Shown one piece after another: positions 1 through 8,596 of a stretch of DNA of 64,000 nucleotides. The DNA comes from CAIWHR01 sp963811685 (lineage in GTDB: Bacteria > Pseudomonadota > Gammaproteobacteria > Burkholderiales > Casimicrobiaceae). How positions within the stretch are numbered: the first letter of the stretch is position 1; each line of letters opens with the position of its first letter. The translations under genes were made by a program, and so were the position numbers. Below the pieces are notes generated by a model. The model was not told where the DNA came from. It did no database searches and saw nothing but the letters and a program-made list of their open reading frames with translations. Where the stretch lies: positions 92,402 through 156,401 of the forward strand of contig CAWESK010000013.1 in assembly GCA_963811685.1 (NCBI GenBank), in the 5' to 3' direction.

Positions 1-427
1 GCTGCGCGACCTCATCGTCCCCATCAATCGCAAGTATCCGATTGCGGAGCTGCTCGCCGCGTGCAAGCGCTACCTCGTGCACGCGCCGCGCGACTTCGTC
101 ACGTTCGAGTACGTGATGCTGGACGGCGTGAACGACGGGCCCGAGCACGCGCGCGCACTCGCCAGACTCGTCCGCGACGTGCCCTGCAAGCTCAATCTCA
201 TTCCCTTCAATCCGTTCGCCGGCACCGAGTTCGCAACGAGCCCGCGGTCGCGGATCGTCGCGTTCCAGAAGACGCTGACGGACGCCGGCTACGTCGCGAC
301 GATCAGGAAGACGCGCGGCGAGGATATCGACGCCGCTTGCGGGCAGCTCGCGGGACGCGTGCAGGACAAGACGCGCCGGCGTGTCGTTCGCATCCTTCCC
401 GCTGCGCCCGCGTCGACCTCCCACTGA
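1..427 (+). CDS. rlmN: RlmN, dual-specificity 23S rRNA/tRNA adenine-C2 methyltransferase (3' end only)
   Basis: The window opens inside this gene, in the frame whose codons start at position 2; the stop is at 425-427. The visible part is the C-terminal part of a radical-SAM RlmN: it begins LRDLIVPINRKYPIAELL and carries the family signatures FEYVMLDGVND and LIPFNPFAG. RlmN methylates C2 of A2503 in 23S rRNA and A37 in some tRNAs, using SAM and a methyl-cysteine intermediate. The CxxxCxxC cluster lies upstream of the window. It is the first gene of the conserved rlmN-pilW-rodZ-ispG-hisS run. Identification is firm because the tail and neighbours agree. Confidence 0.93.
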   Translation, partial: LRDLIVPINRKYPIAELLAACKRYLVHAPRDFVTFEYVMLDGVNDGPEHARALARLVRDVPCKLNLIPFNPFAGTEFATSPRSRIVAFQKTLTDAGYVATIRKTRGEDIDAACGQLAGRVQDKTRRRVVRILPAAPASTSH

Positions 428-448
428 CGGTTCGCCGAAAGATTCGCC

Positions 449-1249
449 ATGCCCCTCCTGCTCCGCCTTGCAGCCTTCGTGTATGTCGCCGCGCTCGTCG
501 CCGGATGCAGCTCGACACCGAAGCCGTCGACGCCCCCGCCCGAGGCGTTGCTGCCGACGCCCAAGGTGGCCGAAGTGAGCCCGAAGGAGCGCGCCAAGCT
601 CCACACCGAGCTCGCCGCAGGGTATTACGAGCGCGGCCAGATGGACGTCGCGCTGGAAGAGCTCACCGAAGCCACGAAGCTCGATCCCGACAATGCGAAC
701 ATCTACAACGTCTATGGACTCGTCTACACGGTGATGGACCAGACCGGCAAGGCGGAGGCCAACTTCCAGCGCGCGCTGCAACTCGCGCCGCAGGATTCGG
801 ACATCCGCCATAACTGGGGCTGGTACCTGTGCACGCACGGCCGCGCCCAGGAGTCGATCGCGCAGTTCGATCAGGCGATACGCAACCCGCTGTACAAGAC
901 CCCCGAAATCGCGCTCGTCAATGCGGGCCGGTGCAGCGCGTCGTTCGGCGACACCGCGGCCGCCGAGGTCTACTTCAAGCGCGCGCTGGGCGTCGCGCCG
1001 GGCAATCCCAATGCGTCGTACGGCCTCGCGTTCATCGCCTACAAGAGCGGGCGCCTCGACGAGGCGCGCGGCTGGCTGCGCCCCGCGGTGCTGCAGGCGA
1101 CGCCAGCGCCCGAGGCGCTCTACCTCGGCGTGTGCGTCGAGCGCAAGCTGGGCGACCGGCAGGCGGAAATGTCGTTCACGTCGCAACTCAAGAACCGCTA
1201 TCCGGATTCCGCGGAAACGCGCGCCATCCCCACTGGAAACTGCGAGTGA
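449..1249 (+). CDS. pilW: PilW/PilF-type type IV pilus assembly lipoprotein, TPR
   Basis: 266 residues. The N-terminus is a lipoprotein signal with lipobox LVAGC, lipidated cysteine at residue 20, followed by a proline-rich linker. The rest is a series of tetratricopeptide repeats (for example the stretch around KLDPDNANIYNVYGLVY and the ALQLAPQDSDIRHNWGWYL region). PilF/PilW is the pilotin-like outer-membrane lipoprotein needed for PilQ secretin assembly. It follows rlmN by 21 bases and its TGA overlaps the GTG start of rodZ, so it is translationally coupled. The symbol rests on family knowledge plus position between rlmN and rodZ. Confidence 0.86.
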   Translation: MPLLLRLAAFVYVAALVAGCSSTPKPSTPPPEALLPTPKVAEVSPKERAKLHTELAAGYYERGQMDVALEELTEATKLDPDNANIYNVYGLVYTVMDQTGKAEANFQRALQLAPQDSDIRHNWGWYLCTHGRAQESIAQFDQAIRNPLYKTPEIALVNAGRCSASFGDTAAAEVYFKRALGVAPGNPNASYGLAFIAYKSGRLDEARGWLRPAVLQATPAPEALYLGVCVERKLGDRQAEMSFTSQLKNRYPDSAETRAIPTGNCE

Positions 1250-2181
1250 CCGAATCGAACCTCCACGCGAGCGCCGACAGCGGCGCGGCTCCGGTGCCGG
1301 CGAGCGCCGGCGCGCTGCTGCGCTCGGCGCGCGAGGCCTCCGGCATGACGATCGATGCGGTCGCGCAACAGCTGAAGCTCGCGCCGCGCCAGGTGCGGGC
1401 GCTGGAGGAAGGCGATTACACGCACCTCCCGGGCCGCACGTTCGTCCGCGGGTTCATGCGCAACTACGCGCGCCTCGTGCGTCTCGATGCGGAGATGGTC
1501 CTGGGTGCGCTGCCGGCGGGCACGGCGACCTCGAACCTCGACTCGCCGCCGCTGCACGCCACGGCACCGACGATGGGCGAGCTGCCGACGACCGAAGCCC
1601 CGCGACACGGCTGGACGCGCTGGGCGATCCCGCTGACGCTTATCGCCATCATCGGCGCTACCGCCGCGTGGGAATGGCTGCACCCGGCGGCCGACGCCCC
1701 GCGCACGATCGCGAACAAGGAAACACCGGCGGCTCCGGAGAGGGGAAAGACGAGCGCTCCGGAAATCATCGGCACGCCTTTGCCCAATCCCGTTGCGCCG
1801 CCACCGCCCGCGATCGTTGCGCCCGCGCCGGCGGAGCCTGCGGCCGCGCCGGATACGGCTTCCGCGACGGTCTCATCGGGTGCTCCCGCGCAAGCGGCGC
1901 AGGACCCGCGACAGGCCGAAGCACCGCTCGCGCCGGCCTCTGCCGAGGCCCCGCTCGTGCTCGCTTTTCGCGATTTTTCGTGGACCGAGGTCAAGGATCG
2001 CTCCGGTCGCGTGCTGCTTTCGCGAATGAATCCGGGCGGAACGACCCAGGCGCTCTCCGGCTCGCCGCCGCTCGACGTGACCATCGGCAATGCCGCCGAT
2101 GTGACGTTGACGTGGAAAGGCAAGCGCGTCGATCTCGCCGCGTACACGCGTCAGAACGTCGCGCGCTTCACGCTGGAGTGA
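1246..2181 (+). CDS. rodZ: RodZ-like cytoskeletal/helix-turn-helix membrane protein
   Basis: 311 residues starting at GTG 1246, which overlaps the pilW stop (GTGA). An N-terminal cytoplasmic Xre-type helix-turn-helix (about residues 20-90, with ALEEGDYTHLPGRTFVRGF) precedes one transmembrane helix near 124-143 (IPLTLIAIIGATAAW), then a Pro/Ala-rich linker and a C-terminal periplasmic DUF4115 domain (about 225-310). RodZ links MreB to the membrane and the elongasome and keeps rod shape. The domain order and location next to ispG fit RodZ. Proteins of this family vary strongly in the linker, so only the ends are diagnostic. Confidence 0.85.
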   Translation: MTESNLHASADSGAAPVPASAGALLRSAREASGMTIDAVAQQLKLAPRQVRALEEGDYTHLPGRTFVRGFMRNYARLVRLDAEMVLGALPAGTATSNLDSPPLHATAPTMGELPTTEAPRHGWTRWAIPLTLIAIIGATAAWEWLHPAADAPRTIANKETPAAPERGKTSAPEIIGTPLPNPVAPPPPAIVAPAPAEPAAAPDTASATVSSGAPAQAAQDPRQAEAPLAPASAEAPLVLAFRDFSWTEVKDRSGRVLLSRMNPGGTTQALSGSPPLDVTIGNAADVTLTWKGKRVDLAAYTRQNVARFTLE

Positions 2182-2191
2182 CGGCAACGAC

Positions 2192-3475
2192 ATGAGCGAA
2201 CTCGCACTCGCGCGTCGTCCCACACGGCGCGTCGATATCGACGGGGTGGCGATCGGCGGCGGCGCACCAATCGTCGTCCAGTCGATGACCAATACCGACA
2301 CGGCCGATGTCGCCGCCACGGTCGCGCAGGTGATGGCGCTCGCCGCCGCCGGCTCCGAGCTCGTGCGCATCACCGTCAACACCGCCGAAGCCGCCGCCGC
2401 GGTGCCAGAGATCCGCGCCGCGCTCGATGCCGCCGGCTGCCGCGTGCCGCTGATCGGCGATTTCCATTACAACGGGCACAAGCTCCTCACCGAGCATCCC
2501 GGCTGCGCGCGCGCGCTCGCCAAGTACCGGATCAATCCCGGCAACGTCGGCAAGGGCAGCAAGCGCGATCCGCAGTTCGCGGTGATGATCGAAAAGGCGA
2601 TCGAGCACGGCAAGCCGATCCGCATCGGCGTCAACTGGGGAAGCCTCGACGCGGAGCTCCTCGCGCGGATGATGGACGACAACGCCGCGACGGCGGCGCC
2701 GCGCAGCGCGGATGCGGTGATGCGCGAGGCGCTCGTGGTCTCCGCCATCGGCAGCGCGCAACGCGCCGAGCAGCTCGGGCTCGCGCGCGACCGCATCGTG
2801 CTCTCGTGCAAGGTGTCGAGCGTGCAGGACCTGATTGCCGTCTATCGCGAGCTCGCCCGCCGCTGCGATTATCCGTTGCATCTCGGCCTCACCGAGGCGG
2901 GGATGGGCAGCAAGGGCATTGTCGCGTCGACTGCCGCCATGGCCATTCTGCTGCAGGAAGGCATCGGCGACACGATCCGCGTTTCGCTCACGCCCGATCC
3001 GGGCGGCGATCGCACGCGCGAAGTCATCGTCGCGCAGGAGCTCCTGCAGTCGATGGGCGTGCGCTCCTTCGCCCCGATGGTCACTGCGTGCCCCGGCTGT
3101 GGCCGCACGACGAGCACGACGTTCCAGGAGCTCGCCGAGAAGATCCAGGCCTACCTCCGCGCGCAGATGCCGATCTGGCGCGCGCACTATCCCGGCGTCG
3201 AGGCGATGGAGGTCGCGGTCATGGGCTGTGTCGTCAACGGCCCCGGCGAATCGAAGCTCGCCAACATCGGCATCTCGCTGCCCGGCACCGGCGAAATTCC
3301 GGTCGCCCCCGTCTACGTCGACGGGAAGAAGACGGTGACGCTGAAAGGCGAGCGCATCGCGGAGGAATTCCAGCGCATCGTCGACGACTACGTCCGCGCG
3401 ACCTGGGGCGGCGAGCCCCGCGCGGCGAGCCTCGATCCCGAGCGGCGGTCGATCCCGCTGAAGGCGCTCGGCTGA
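2192..3475 (+). CDS. ispG: IspG, 4-hydroxy-3-methylbut-2-enyl diphosphate synthase
   Basis: 427 residues, typical length for the beta/gammaproteobacterial form. IspG (GcpE) reduces MEcPP to HMBPP, the penultimate step of the MEP isoprenoid pathway, using a [4Fe-4S] cluster. The cluster ligands are visible as C300 and C303 (CPGCGRTTS) and C346 in VMGCVVNGPGE, with the conserved glutamate just after it. The N-terminal TIM-barrel signature VQSMTNTDTADV is present. The stop codon overlaps the hisS ATG, so the two genes are coupled. Confidence 0.97.
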   Translation: MSELALARRPTRRVDIDGVAIGGGAPIVVQSMTNTDTADVAATVAQVMALAAAGSELVRITVNTAEAAAAVPEIRAALDAAGCRVPLIGDFHYNGHKLLTEHPGCARALAKYRINPGNVGKGSKRDPQFAVMIEKAIEHGKPIRIGVNWGSLDAELLARMMDDNAATAAPRSADAVMREALVVSAIGSAQRAEQLGLARDRIVLSCKVSSVQDLIAVYRELARRCDYPLHLGLTEAGMGSKGIVASTAAMAILLQEGIGDTIRVSLTPDPGGDRTREVIVAQELLQSMGVRSFAPMVTACPGCGRTTSTTFQELAEKIQAYLRAQMPIWRAHYPGVEAMEVAVMGCVVNGPGESKLANIGISLPGTGEIPVAPVYVDGKKTVTLKGERIAEEFQRIVDDYVRATWGGEPRAASLDPERRSIPLKALG

Positions 3476-4737
3476 TGGGCGCGACCCTGCAAGCCGTGCG
3501 CGGGATGAACGACGTGCTGCCCGACGAGGCCGCGGCGTGGGAATTTCTCGAGGACACTGCCCGCGACGTGTTCCGCCGATACGGCTATCGCAACCTTCGC
3601 GTGCCGATCGTGGAGCCGACCGCGCTGTTCGTGCGCGGCATCGGCGATGCGACCGACATCGTCGAAAGAGAGATGTACACGTTCGAGGACAAGCTCAACG
3701 GCGAGAGCCTGACGCTGCGCCCCGAGGCGACTGCCGGCATCGTGCGCGCGGCGATCGAGCATAACCTCACCTACGAGCGGCCGCAGCGCGTCTGGACCGC
3801 GGGGCCGATGTTCCGGCACGAGCGCCCGCAGAAGGGCCGCTACCGCCAGTTCCATCAATTCGACGTCGAGGCGCTGGGCTTCGAGGGACCCGACGTCGAT
3901 GCGGAGCAGATCGTCATGCTCGCGCGGCTGTGGAGCGCGCTCGGCCTCGACGGCATTGCGTTGCACGTCAATTCACTCGGCGACCCGCACGAGCGCCTCG
4001 AACATCGCAACGCGCTCGTCGCCTATTTGAAGCAGCATGCCGCCGACCTCGACGACGATTCGCGCCGTCGGCTCGGCACCAACCCGTTGCGCATCCTCGA
4101 CAGCAAGAATCCGGCGCTGCAGCAGATGATCGCCGGCGCACCGCGGCTCGTCGACATGATTCGCGACAAATCGCTTGCCCACTTCGACGGCCTGAAGCGC
4201 CTGCTCGGCGAGGCGGGAATTGCCTACGCGGTGAACCCGCGCCTCGTTCGCGGCCTCGACTACTACAACCGCACCGTGTACGAATGGGTCACCGACCGCC
4301 TTGGCGCGCAGGGCACGGTCGCCGGCGGCGGCCGCTACGACAATCTGTTCGAGCAGCTCGGCGGCAAGCGCGATTTCGCCTGTGGATTCGCGATCGGCGT
4401 CGAGCGCATGATCCTGCTGCTGCAGGAGGCCGGCACCGCACGCAAGGCGGCCCCGCTGGCCTACGTCGTCCACCTGAGCGAGGCCGGAGCGAAAGTCGCC
4501 TCGCGCGTGGGCGAGATGCTCCGCGACGCCGGCAACGACATCGTGGTGAACGCGGGCGGCGGCAGCATCAAGTCGCAGATGAAGAAAGCCGACGCCAGCG
4601 GCGCCGCGTTCGCGCTCATCATCGGCGACGACGAAGTGGCGGCGGGCAACGTCAGCGTGAAACCGCTGCGCGGCGGTGGCGAGCAGATCGCCGTCGCCGT
4701 CAACGAAGTCGCGGCCGCGCTCGCGGCACGACAATAA
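3475..4737 (+). CDS. hisS: Histidyl-tRNA synthetase
   Basis: 420 residues; ATG 3475 overlaps the ispG stop (TGATG). Class II synthetase that charges tRNA-His. Motif 1 lies near the N-terminus (AVRGMNDVLPDEAAAWEFLE), motif 2 is FRHERPQKGRYRQFHQFD, the histidine-binding loop is LVRGLDYYNRTVYEW, and motif 3 is FAIGVERMILLL. The C-terminal anticodon-binding domain follows (about 325-420, including GGGSIKSQMKKADASGA). A separate hisZ paralogue is at 12088, as usual in this group. Confidence 0.97.
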   Translation: MGATLQAVRGMNDVLPDEAAAWEFLEDTARDVFRRYGYRNLRVPIVEPTALFVRGIGDATDIVEREMYTFEDKLNGESLTLRPEATAGIVRAAIEHNLTYERPQRVWTAGPMFRHERPQKGRYRQFHQFDVEALGFEGPDVDAEQIVMLARLWSALGLDGIALHVNSLGDPHERLEHRNALVAYLKQHAADLDDDSRRRLGTNPLRILDSKNPALQQMIAGAPRLVDMIRDKSLAHFDGLKRLLGEAGIAYAVNPRLVRGLDYYNRTVYEWVTDRLGAQGTVAGGGRYDNLFEQLGGKRDFACGFAIGVERMILLLQEAGTARKAAPLAYVVHLSEAGAKVASRVGEMLRDAGNDIVVNAGGGSIKSQMKKADASGAAFALIIGDDEVAAGNVSVKPLRGGGEQIAVAVNEVAAALAARQ

Positions 4738-4780
4738 TCGCGCCGGCGGCAGCGCCGGTGCCTTCAAACGGAAATCACGA

Positions 4781-5527
4781 ATGGCAGTCTACGATCTCGA
4801 AGAGCAGGAAAAGCTGGACGACCTGAAGGCCTGGTGGCAGCAGTGGGGCAACCTCGTGTCCGGTGTCGTGCTCGCGGTGGCGCTCGGCATCCTCGCGGTG
4901 CAGGGTTGGCGCTGGTGGCAGGGCGAGCAGGCGGCGCAAGCCTCGGTGCTGTACGCCGCCGTCGACGCCGCGGCGAAAGCCAACGACGTCGAGAAGGCGA
5001 AGGAGGCGGCCGGCCAGCTCGCGGCGAAATATGGCAGCACGGGGTACGCGCCGCGCGCGGCACTCCTTGTCGCGAAGCTCCTGTTCGATGCCGGGGATAC
5101 GGCAGGCGCGACGGCGCAGCTGCAAAGCGTGCTCGAGCGAAGCGGCGAAGACGAGTTGAAGCAGGTCGCGCGCGTGCGCCTCGCCGAAATCCAGTTCGAC
5201 GCCAAACAGTACGACGACGCGCTGCGCACGCTCGACGCGAAGCGCGACGAGCCTTTCGCCGGCGTGTACGAGGATCTGCGGGGAGACATCCTCGCCGCGG
5301 CCGGTCGCGCAAGCGAAGCGCGGACCGCGTACCAGACCGCGCTCACCAAGTTCGATACCAAGAGTCCGTACCACGGCCTGGTCCAGGCGAAGCTCGACGC
5401 GATCGGCGGTCCGCTCGCCACCGACGCCGCCAAGGTCGCGCCGGTGATGGCGCCGCAAATTGCACCACCGCCCGCTCCCGCGCCGGCACCGCCGGCCAGC
5501 GCGGGCACGGCGCCCGCCGCGAAATGA
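4781..5527 (+). CDS. yfgM: YfgM/Anc-type TPR membrane protein, SecYEG-associated chaperone partner
   Basis: 248 residues with start ATG 4781. A short cytoplasmic N-terminus rich in acidic and lysine residues (DLEEQEKLDDLKAWW) leads into one transmembrane helix at about 23-42, then a periplasmic TPR-like domain and a Pro/Ala tail. YfgM homologues (TPR_21 family) sit between hisS and bamB in many proteobacteria and partner with SecYEG and PpiD. The stop overlaps the bamB start (ATGA), supporting an envelope role and co-translation. The exact molecular activity is not established for this clade. Confidence 0.85.
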   Translation: MAVYDLEEQEKLDDLKAWWQQWGNLVSGVVLAVALGILAVQGWRWWQGEQAAQASVLYAAVDAAAKANDVEKAKEAAGQLAAKYGSTGYAPRAALLVAKLLFDAGDTAGATAQLQSVLERSGEDELKQVARVRLAEIQFDAKQYDDALRTLDAKRDEPFAGVYEDLRGDILAAAGRASEARTAYQTALTKFDTKSPYHGLVQAKLDAIGGPLATDAAKVAPVMAPQIAPPPAPAPAPPASAGTAPAAK

Positions 5528-6732
5528 GCGGTAATCGGAGCGCGCGGACGCGGCGCGCGATCGCCTGCACGGCCGCGGTGCTGTTCGCCGCGTCGAGCGG
5601 CGGCTGCGCGTCGCTGCAGTCGTGGATACCCTCGATTCCGCCACCGTCGTTCGGCTGGCTCACATCGATGTTCGGCGGCGGAAAGAAAATCGCTCCGCTG
5701 CCTGAGTTTCCGATCACTGCCAACGCCCAGGTCGCATGGCAGGTCAGCGTCGGCGCCTCCGTGCCCGGCCTCGCGCCTGCCGTCACGCCGAATGCGATCT
5801 ACGCGGCGAACAGCGGCGGCACGATCTACCGCATCGATCCGGCGAATGGCGCGATCGTCTGGCGCATCGAAGCCGGGCGCAAGCTGGCGGCCGGCGTGGG
5901 TGCCGATGCCACGTTGCTCGTCGTCGGCACCGACAAGGGCGACGTCTTCGCGTTCGACCCCGACGGCAAGGCACGCTGGCAGGTCAAGGTCACGAGCGAA
6001 GTGCTCGGTCCGCCGCGGGTCGCCGACGGCACCGTCGTCGTGTTCACGGGCGACGGCCGCATTCACGGGCTCGCGGCCGCCGACGGCAAGACGAAGTGGA
6101 TCTATCAGCGCACCAACCCGCCGCTCACGATTCGCAACTATGCCGGCGGCACGGTCAGCCGGGGGGGCCTCTTCGCCGGCACTGCCGGCGGCAAGCTGCT
6201 GGCCATCGACCTCGCCACCGGCAACGTCGGCTGGGAGGGCAACGTGGCCACGCCCAAAGGCGCGACCGAGCTCGAGCGGATCGCCGACGTGACGTCGTTG
6301 CCGATCGTCGAGGAACGGCAGGTTTGCGCCGTCGCGTTCCAGGGCCGGATCGCCTGCTTCGACGTCCTGCGCGGCGAGGTCGTGTGGACGCGCGACGTGT
6401 CGAGCCTTTCGGGCATCGCGATCGACAACCGGTTTCTCTTCGTCGCCGACGACAACGGCGCCGTGCATGCGCTCGACAAGGTGACCGGCGCTTCGGCGTG
6501 GAAGCAGGACGGGCTTGCGGCGCGCAAAGTCGGCGGCGCGCAGATCGCCGGCGACTTCCTCCTCGTTCTCGATCCCCAGGGGTACGTCTATCTGCTCGAC
6601 CGCAGCGACGGCAAGCTGGTCGGTCGCGCGCCCACCGACGGCACGCCGTCGACCGCGCAGCCCGCGCAGTCGGGTGCCAATGCGGTGTGGCAGACGCAAG
6701 GCGGAATCCTCTATGCCGTCACGGGGCGGTGA
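5524..6732 (+). CDS. bamB: BamB, outer-membrane protein assembly lipoprotein
   Basis: 402 residues, start ATG 5524 overlapping the upstream stop. A basic N-terminus (RSARTRR) and hydrophobic segment end at a lipobox-like SSGGC, with the lipidated cysteine near residue 28. The rest is an eight-bladed PQQ-type beta-propeller: repeated blades such as GTIYRIDPANGAIVWRIEAG, GDVFAFDPDGKARWQV and GAVHALDKVTGASAWKQDG. BamB is the accessory lipoprotein of the BAM complex that helps deliver outer-membrane proteins to BamA. Position between yfgM and der is the canonical one. Confidence 0.94.
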   Translation: MSGNRSARTRRAIACTAAVLFAASSGGCASLQSWIPSIPPPSFGWLTSMFGGGKKIAPLPEFPITANAQVAWQVSVGASVPGLAPAVTPNAIYAANSGGTIYRIDPANGAIVWRIEAGRKLAAGVGADATLLVVGTDKGDVFAFDPDGKARWQVKVTSEVLGPPRVADGTVVVFTGDGRIHGLAAADGKTKWIYQRTNPPLTIRNYAGGTVSRGGLFAGTAGGKLLAIDLATGNVGWEGNVATPKGATELERIADVTSLPIVEERQVCAVAFQGRIACFDVLRGEVVWTRDVSSLSGIAIDNRFLFVADDNGAVHALDKVTGASAWKQDGLAARKVGGAQIAGDFLLVLDPQGYVYLLDRSDGKLVGRAPTDGTPSTAQPAQSGANAVWQTQGGILYAVTGR

Positions 6733-6759
6733 GCGGCAGCGCCGCTTGCCGCAACGCCG

Positions 6760-8115
6760 ATGCTGCCGATCCTCGTCCTCGTCGGTCGACCGAATGTCGG
6801 CAAGTCGACGCTGTTCAACCGACTGACGAAGAGCCGGGCGGCGCTGGTCGCGGATTTTCCCGGCCTCACGCGCGATCGCCATTACGGCCGGGGGCACATC
6901 GGCGAGCGCCGCTTCATCGTCGTCGACACCGGCGGATTCGAGCCGGTGGCCAAGACGGGCATCCTGCACGAGATGGCGAAGCAGACGCGCGCGGCGATTG
7001 CGGAGGCCGACGCGGTCATCTTTCTCGTCGACGGGCGCGCGGGACTCACCGAGCAGGACCGGACGATCGCGCGGCTTTTGCGCAAGTCCGGCCGGCCAGT
7101 GTTCCTCGTCGTCAACAAGGTCGAGGGACTGCTCCCCGGACGCGCCACCGCGGAGTTCCACGAGCTGGCGCTGGGCGAGCCCTACGGAATTTCGGCGGCG
7201 CACGGCGAGAACGTCAGCGAAGTGACGGAGCTGGCGCTCGCGTCGATCCCCGTCGCACAGCCTGACGACGAGCCGACGCCAGGCCCGGACATTCCGATCA
7301 AGGTCGCCGTGATCGGACGGCCGAACGTCGGCAAATCGACGCTGGTCAACACGCTGCTCGGCGAGGAGCGCGTGATCGCGTTCGACGAGCCCGGCACCAC
7401 CCGGGACTCGATCTATCTCGACTTCGAGAAGAACGGCCGGCGTTACACGCTGATCGACACCGCCGGCGTGCGCCGCCGCGGCAAGGTATTCGAGGCCGTC
7501 GAGAAATTCTCGGTGGTGAAGACGCTGCAGGCGATCGAGGACGCGAACGTCGTGGTGCTGATGTTCGACGCCGACGAAGGCGTCACCGAGCAGGATGCGC
7601 ACCTCGCGGGCTACATCCTCGAGGCCGGCCGGGCGCTCGTCGTCGCCGTCAACAAATGGGACCGCGTGCCCGTGGAGCGCCGCGACGACGTCAAGCGCGA
7701 CCTCGATCGCAAGGCGGGCTTTCTTTCGTTTGCGCGCCAGCACTTCATTTCGGCCAAGACGGGCACCGGCGTGGCGAGCGTGATGCGCTCGGTCGACGCC
7801 GCGTACGCGGCCGCCATGGCGAAACTGCCGACGCCCAAGTTGACCCGGGCGCTCGCGACCGCCGTCGAGCGCCAGCAGCCCCCGAGGGCGGGCAAGGGCC
7901 GGCCCAAGCTTCGCTACGCCCACCAGGGCGGACAGAACCCGCCGCTGGTGGTGATTCACGGCACGGCGCTCTCCCACATCCCGGCGTCCTACAAGCGCTA
8001 TCTGGAACATTTCTTCGTCGAGGCGTTCCAACTTCGCGGAACGCCCCTTAGGATACAATTCAAGACAGCCGCCAACCCGTACGTGGGCGCTCCTGCCCGT
8101 CGCAGGGGCCATTGA
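6760..8115 (+). CDS. der: Der (EngA), double-domain ribosome assembly GTPase
   Basis: 451 residues. Two consecutive G domains: the first P-loop GRPNVGKSTLFN near residues 8-19 with DTGGFEPV as G3 and NKVEG as G4; the second P-loop GRPNVGKSTLVN near 186 with DTAGVRRRGK and NKWDR. A C-terminal KH-like domain follows (about 360-451). Der acts in maturation of the 50S subunit and is essential. Start ATG 6760 lies 27 bases after bamB. All GTPase motifs are intact. Confidence 0.97.
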   Translation: MLPILVLVGRPNVGKSTLFNRLTKSRAALVADFPGLTRDRHYGRGHIGERRFIVVDTGGFEPVAKTGILHEMAKQTRAAIAEADAVIFLVDGRAGLTEQDRTIARLLRKSGRPVFLVVNKVEGLLPGRATAEFHELALGEPYGISAAHGENVSEVTELALASIPVAQPDDEPTPGPDIPIKVAVIGRPNVGKSTLVNTLLGEERVIAFDEPGTTRDSIYLDFEKNGRRYTLIDTAGVRRRGKVFEAVEKFSVVKTLQAIEDANVVVLMFDADEGVTEQDAHLAGYILEAGRALVVAVNKWDRVPVERRDDVKRDLDRKAGFLSFARQHFISAKTGTGVASVMRSVDAAYAAAMAKLPTPKLTRALATAVERQQPPRAGKGRPKLRYAHQGGQNPPLVVIHGTALSHIPASYKRYLEHFFVEAFQLRGTPLRIQFKTAANPYVGAPARRRGH

Positions 8116-8212
8116 CGTTCCCACTCTGCGTCCCCATCTCCCGGACCGGAGGCCGGCCCCGGCCCGGGCCGATGCCGTGCGACAAGGCCAACAACAACAG
8201 CGGAGCCACGCG

Positions 8213-8461
8213 ATGAGCAATAAAGGGCAAATGCTGCAGGACCCCTTCCTGAACACGCTGCGCAAGGAACACGTTCAAGTGTCGATCTATCTCGTCAACG
8301 GCATCAAGCTGCAGGGGCAGATCGAATCGTTCGACCAGTATGTCGTCCTGCTGAAGAACACGGTGACGCAGATGGTGTACAAGCACGCCATCTCGACGGT
8401 GGTCCCGGCGCGCGCGGTCGCCATGCCGCATCACGCTCCGGCCGCCGACGCGGATGCATGA
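8213..8461 (+). CDS. hfq: Hfq, RNA chaperone
   Basis: 82 residues from ATG 8213. The Sm1 region is QDPFLNTLRKEHVQVSIYLV and the Sm2 motif is YKHAIST, the residues that bind U-rich RNA on the proximal face of the hexamer. The C-terminal tail is short and rich in Ala/His/Asp. Hfq assists base pairing of small RNAs and mRNAs. It sits upstream of hflX-hflK-hflC as in most proteobacteria. An in-frame GTG further upstream (8177) would add 12 residues and is less likely because the family normally begins MSNKGQ or MSxKGQ. Confidence 0.97.
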   Translation: MSNKGQMLQDPFLNTLRKEHVQVSIYLVNGIKLQGQIESFDQYVVLLKNTVTQMVYKHAISTVVPARAVAMPHHAPAADADA

Positions 8462-8596
8462 GCGGCGCCGCACCCGCGCTGCTCGATCCCCGCGCTTCGA
8501 TTCAAGCTTGACCCTGCGATTTCCCGCCTCCCGGGTTCAGTGCGCCTGCCGTCCTCGCGGCGGCGCACCGTTTCGGCGCAGGCGGGTTTCACCGCC

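Noticed and set aside
61..2200. Long Arg-rich open frames overlapping the rlmN-rodZ genes, and similar frames throughout
   Set aside because: They are GC-rich shadow frames of real genes; they lack family motifs and the true frames are fully conserved.
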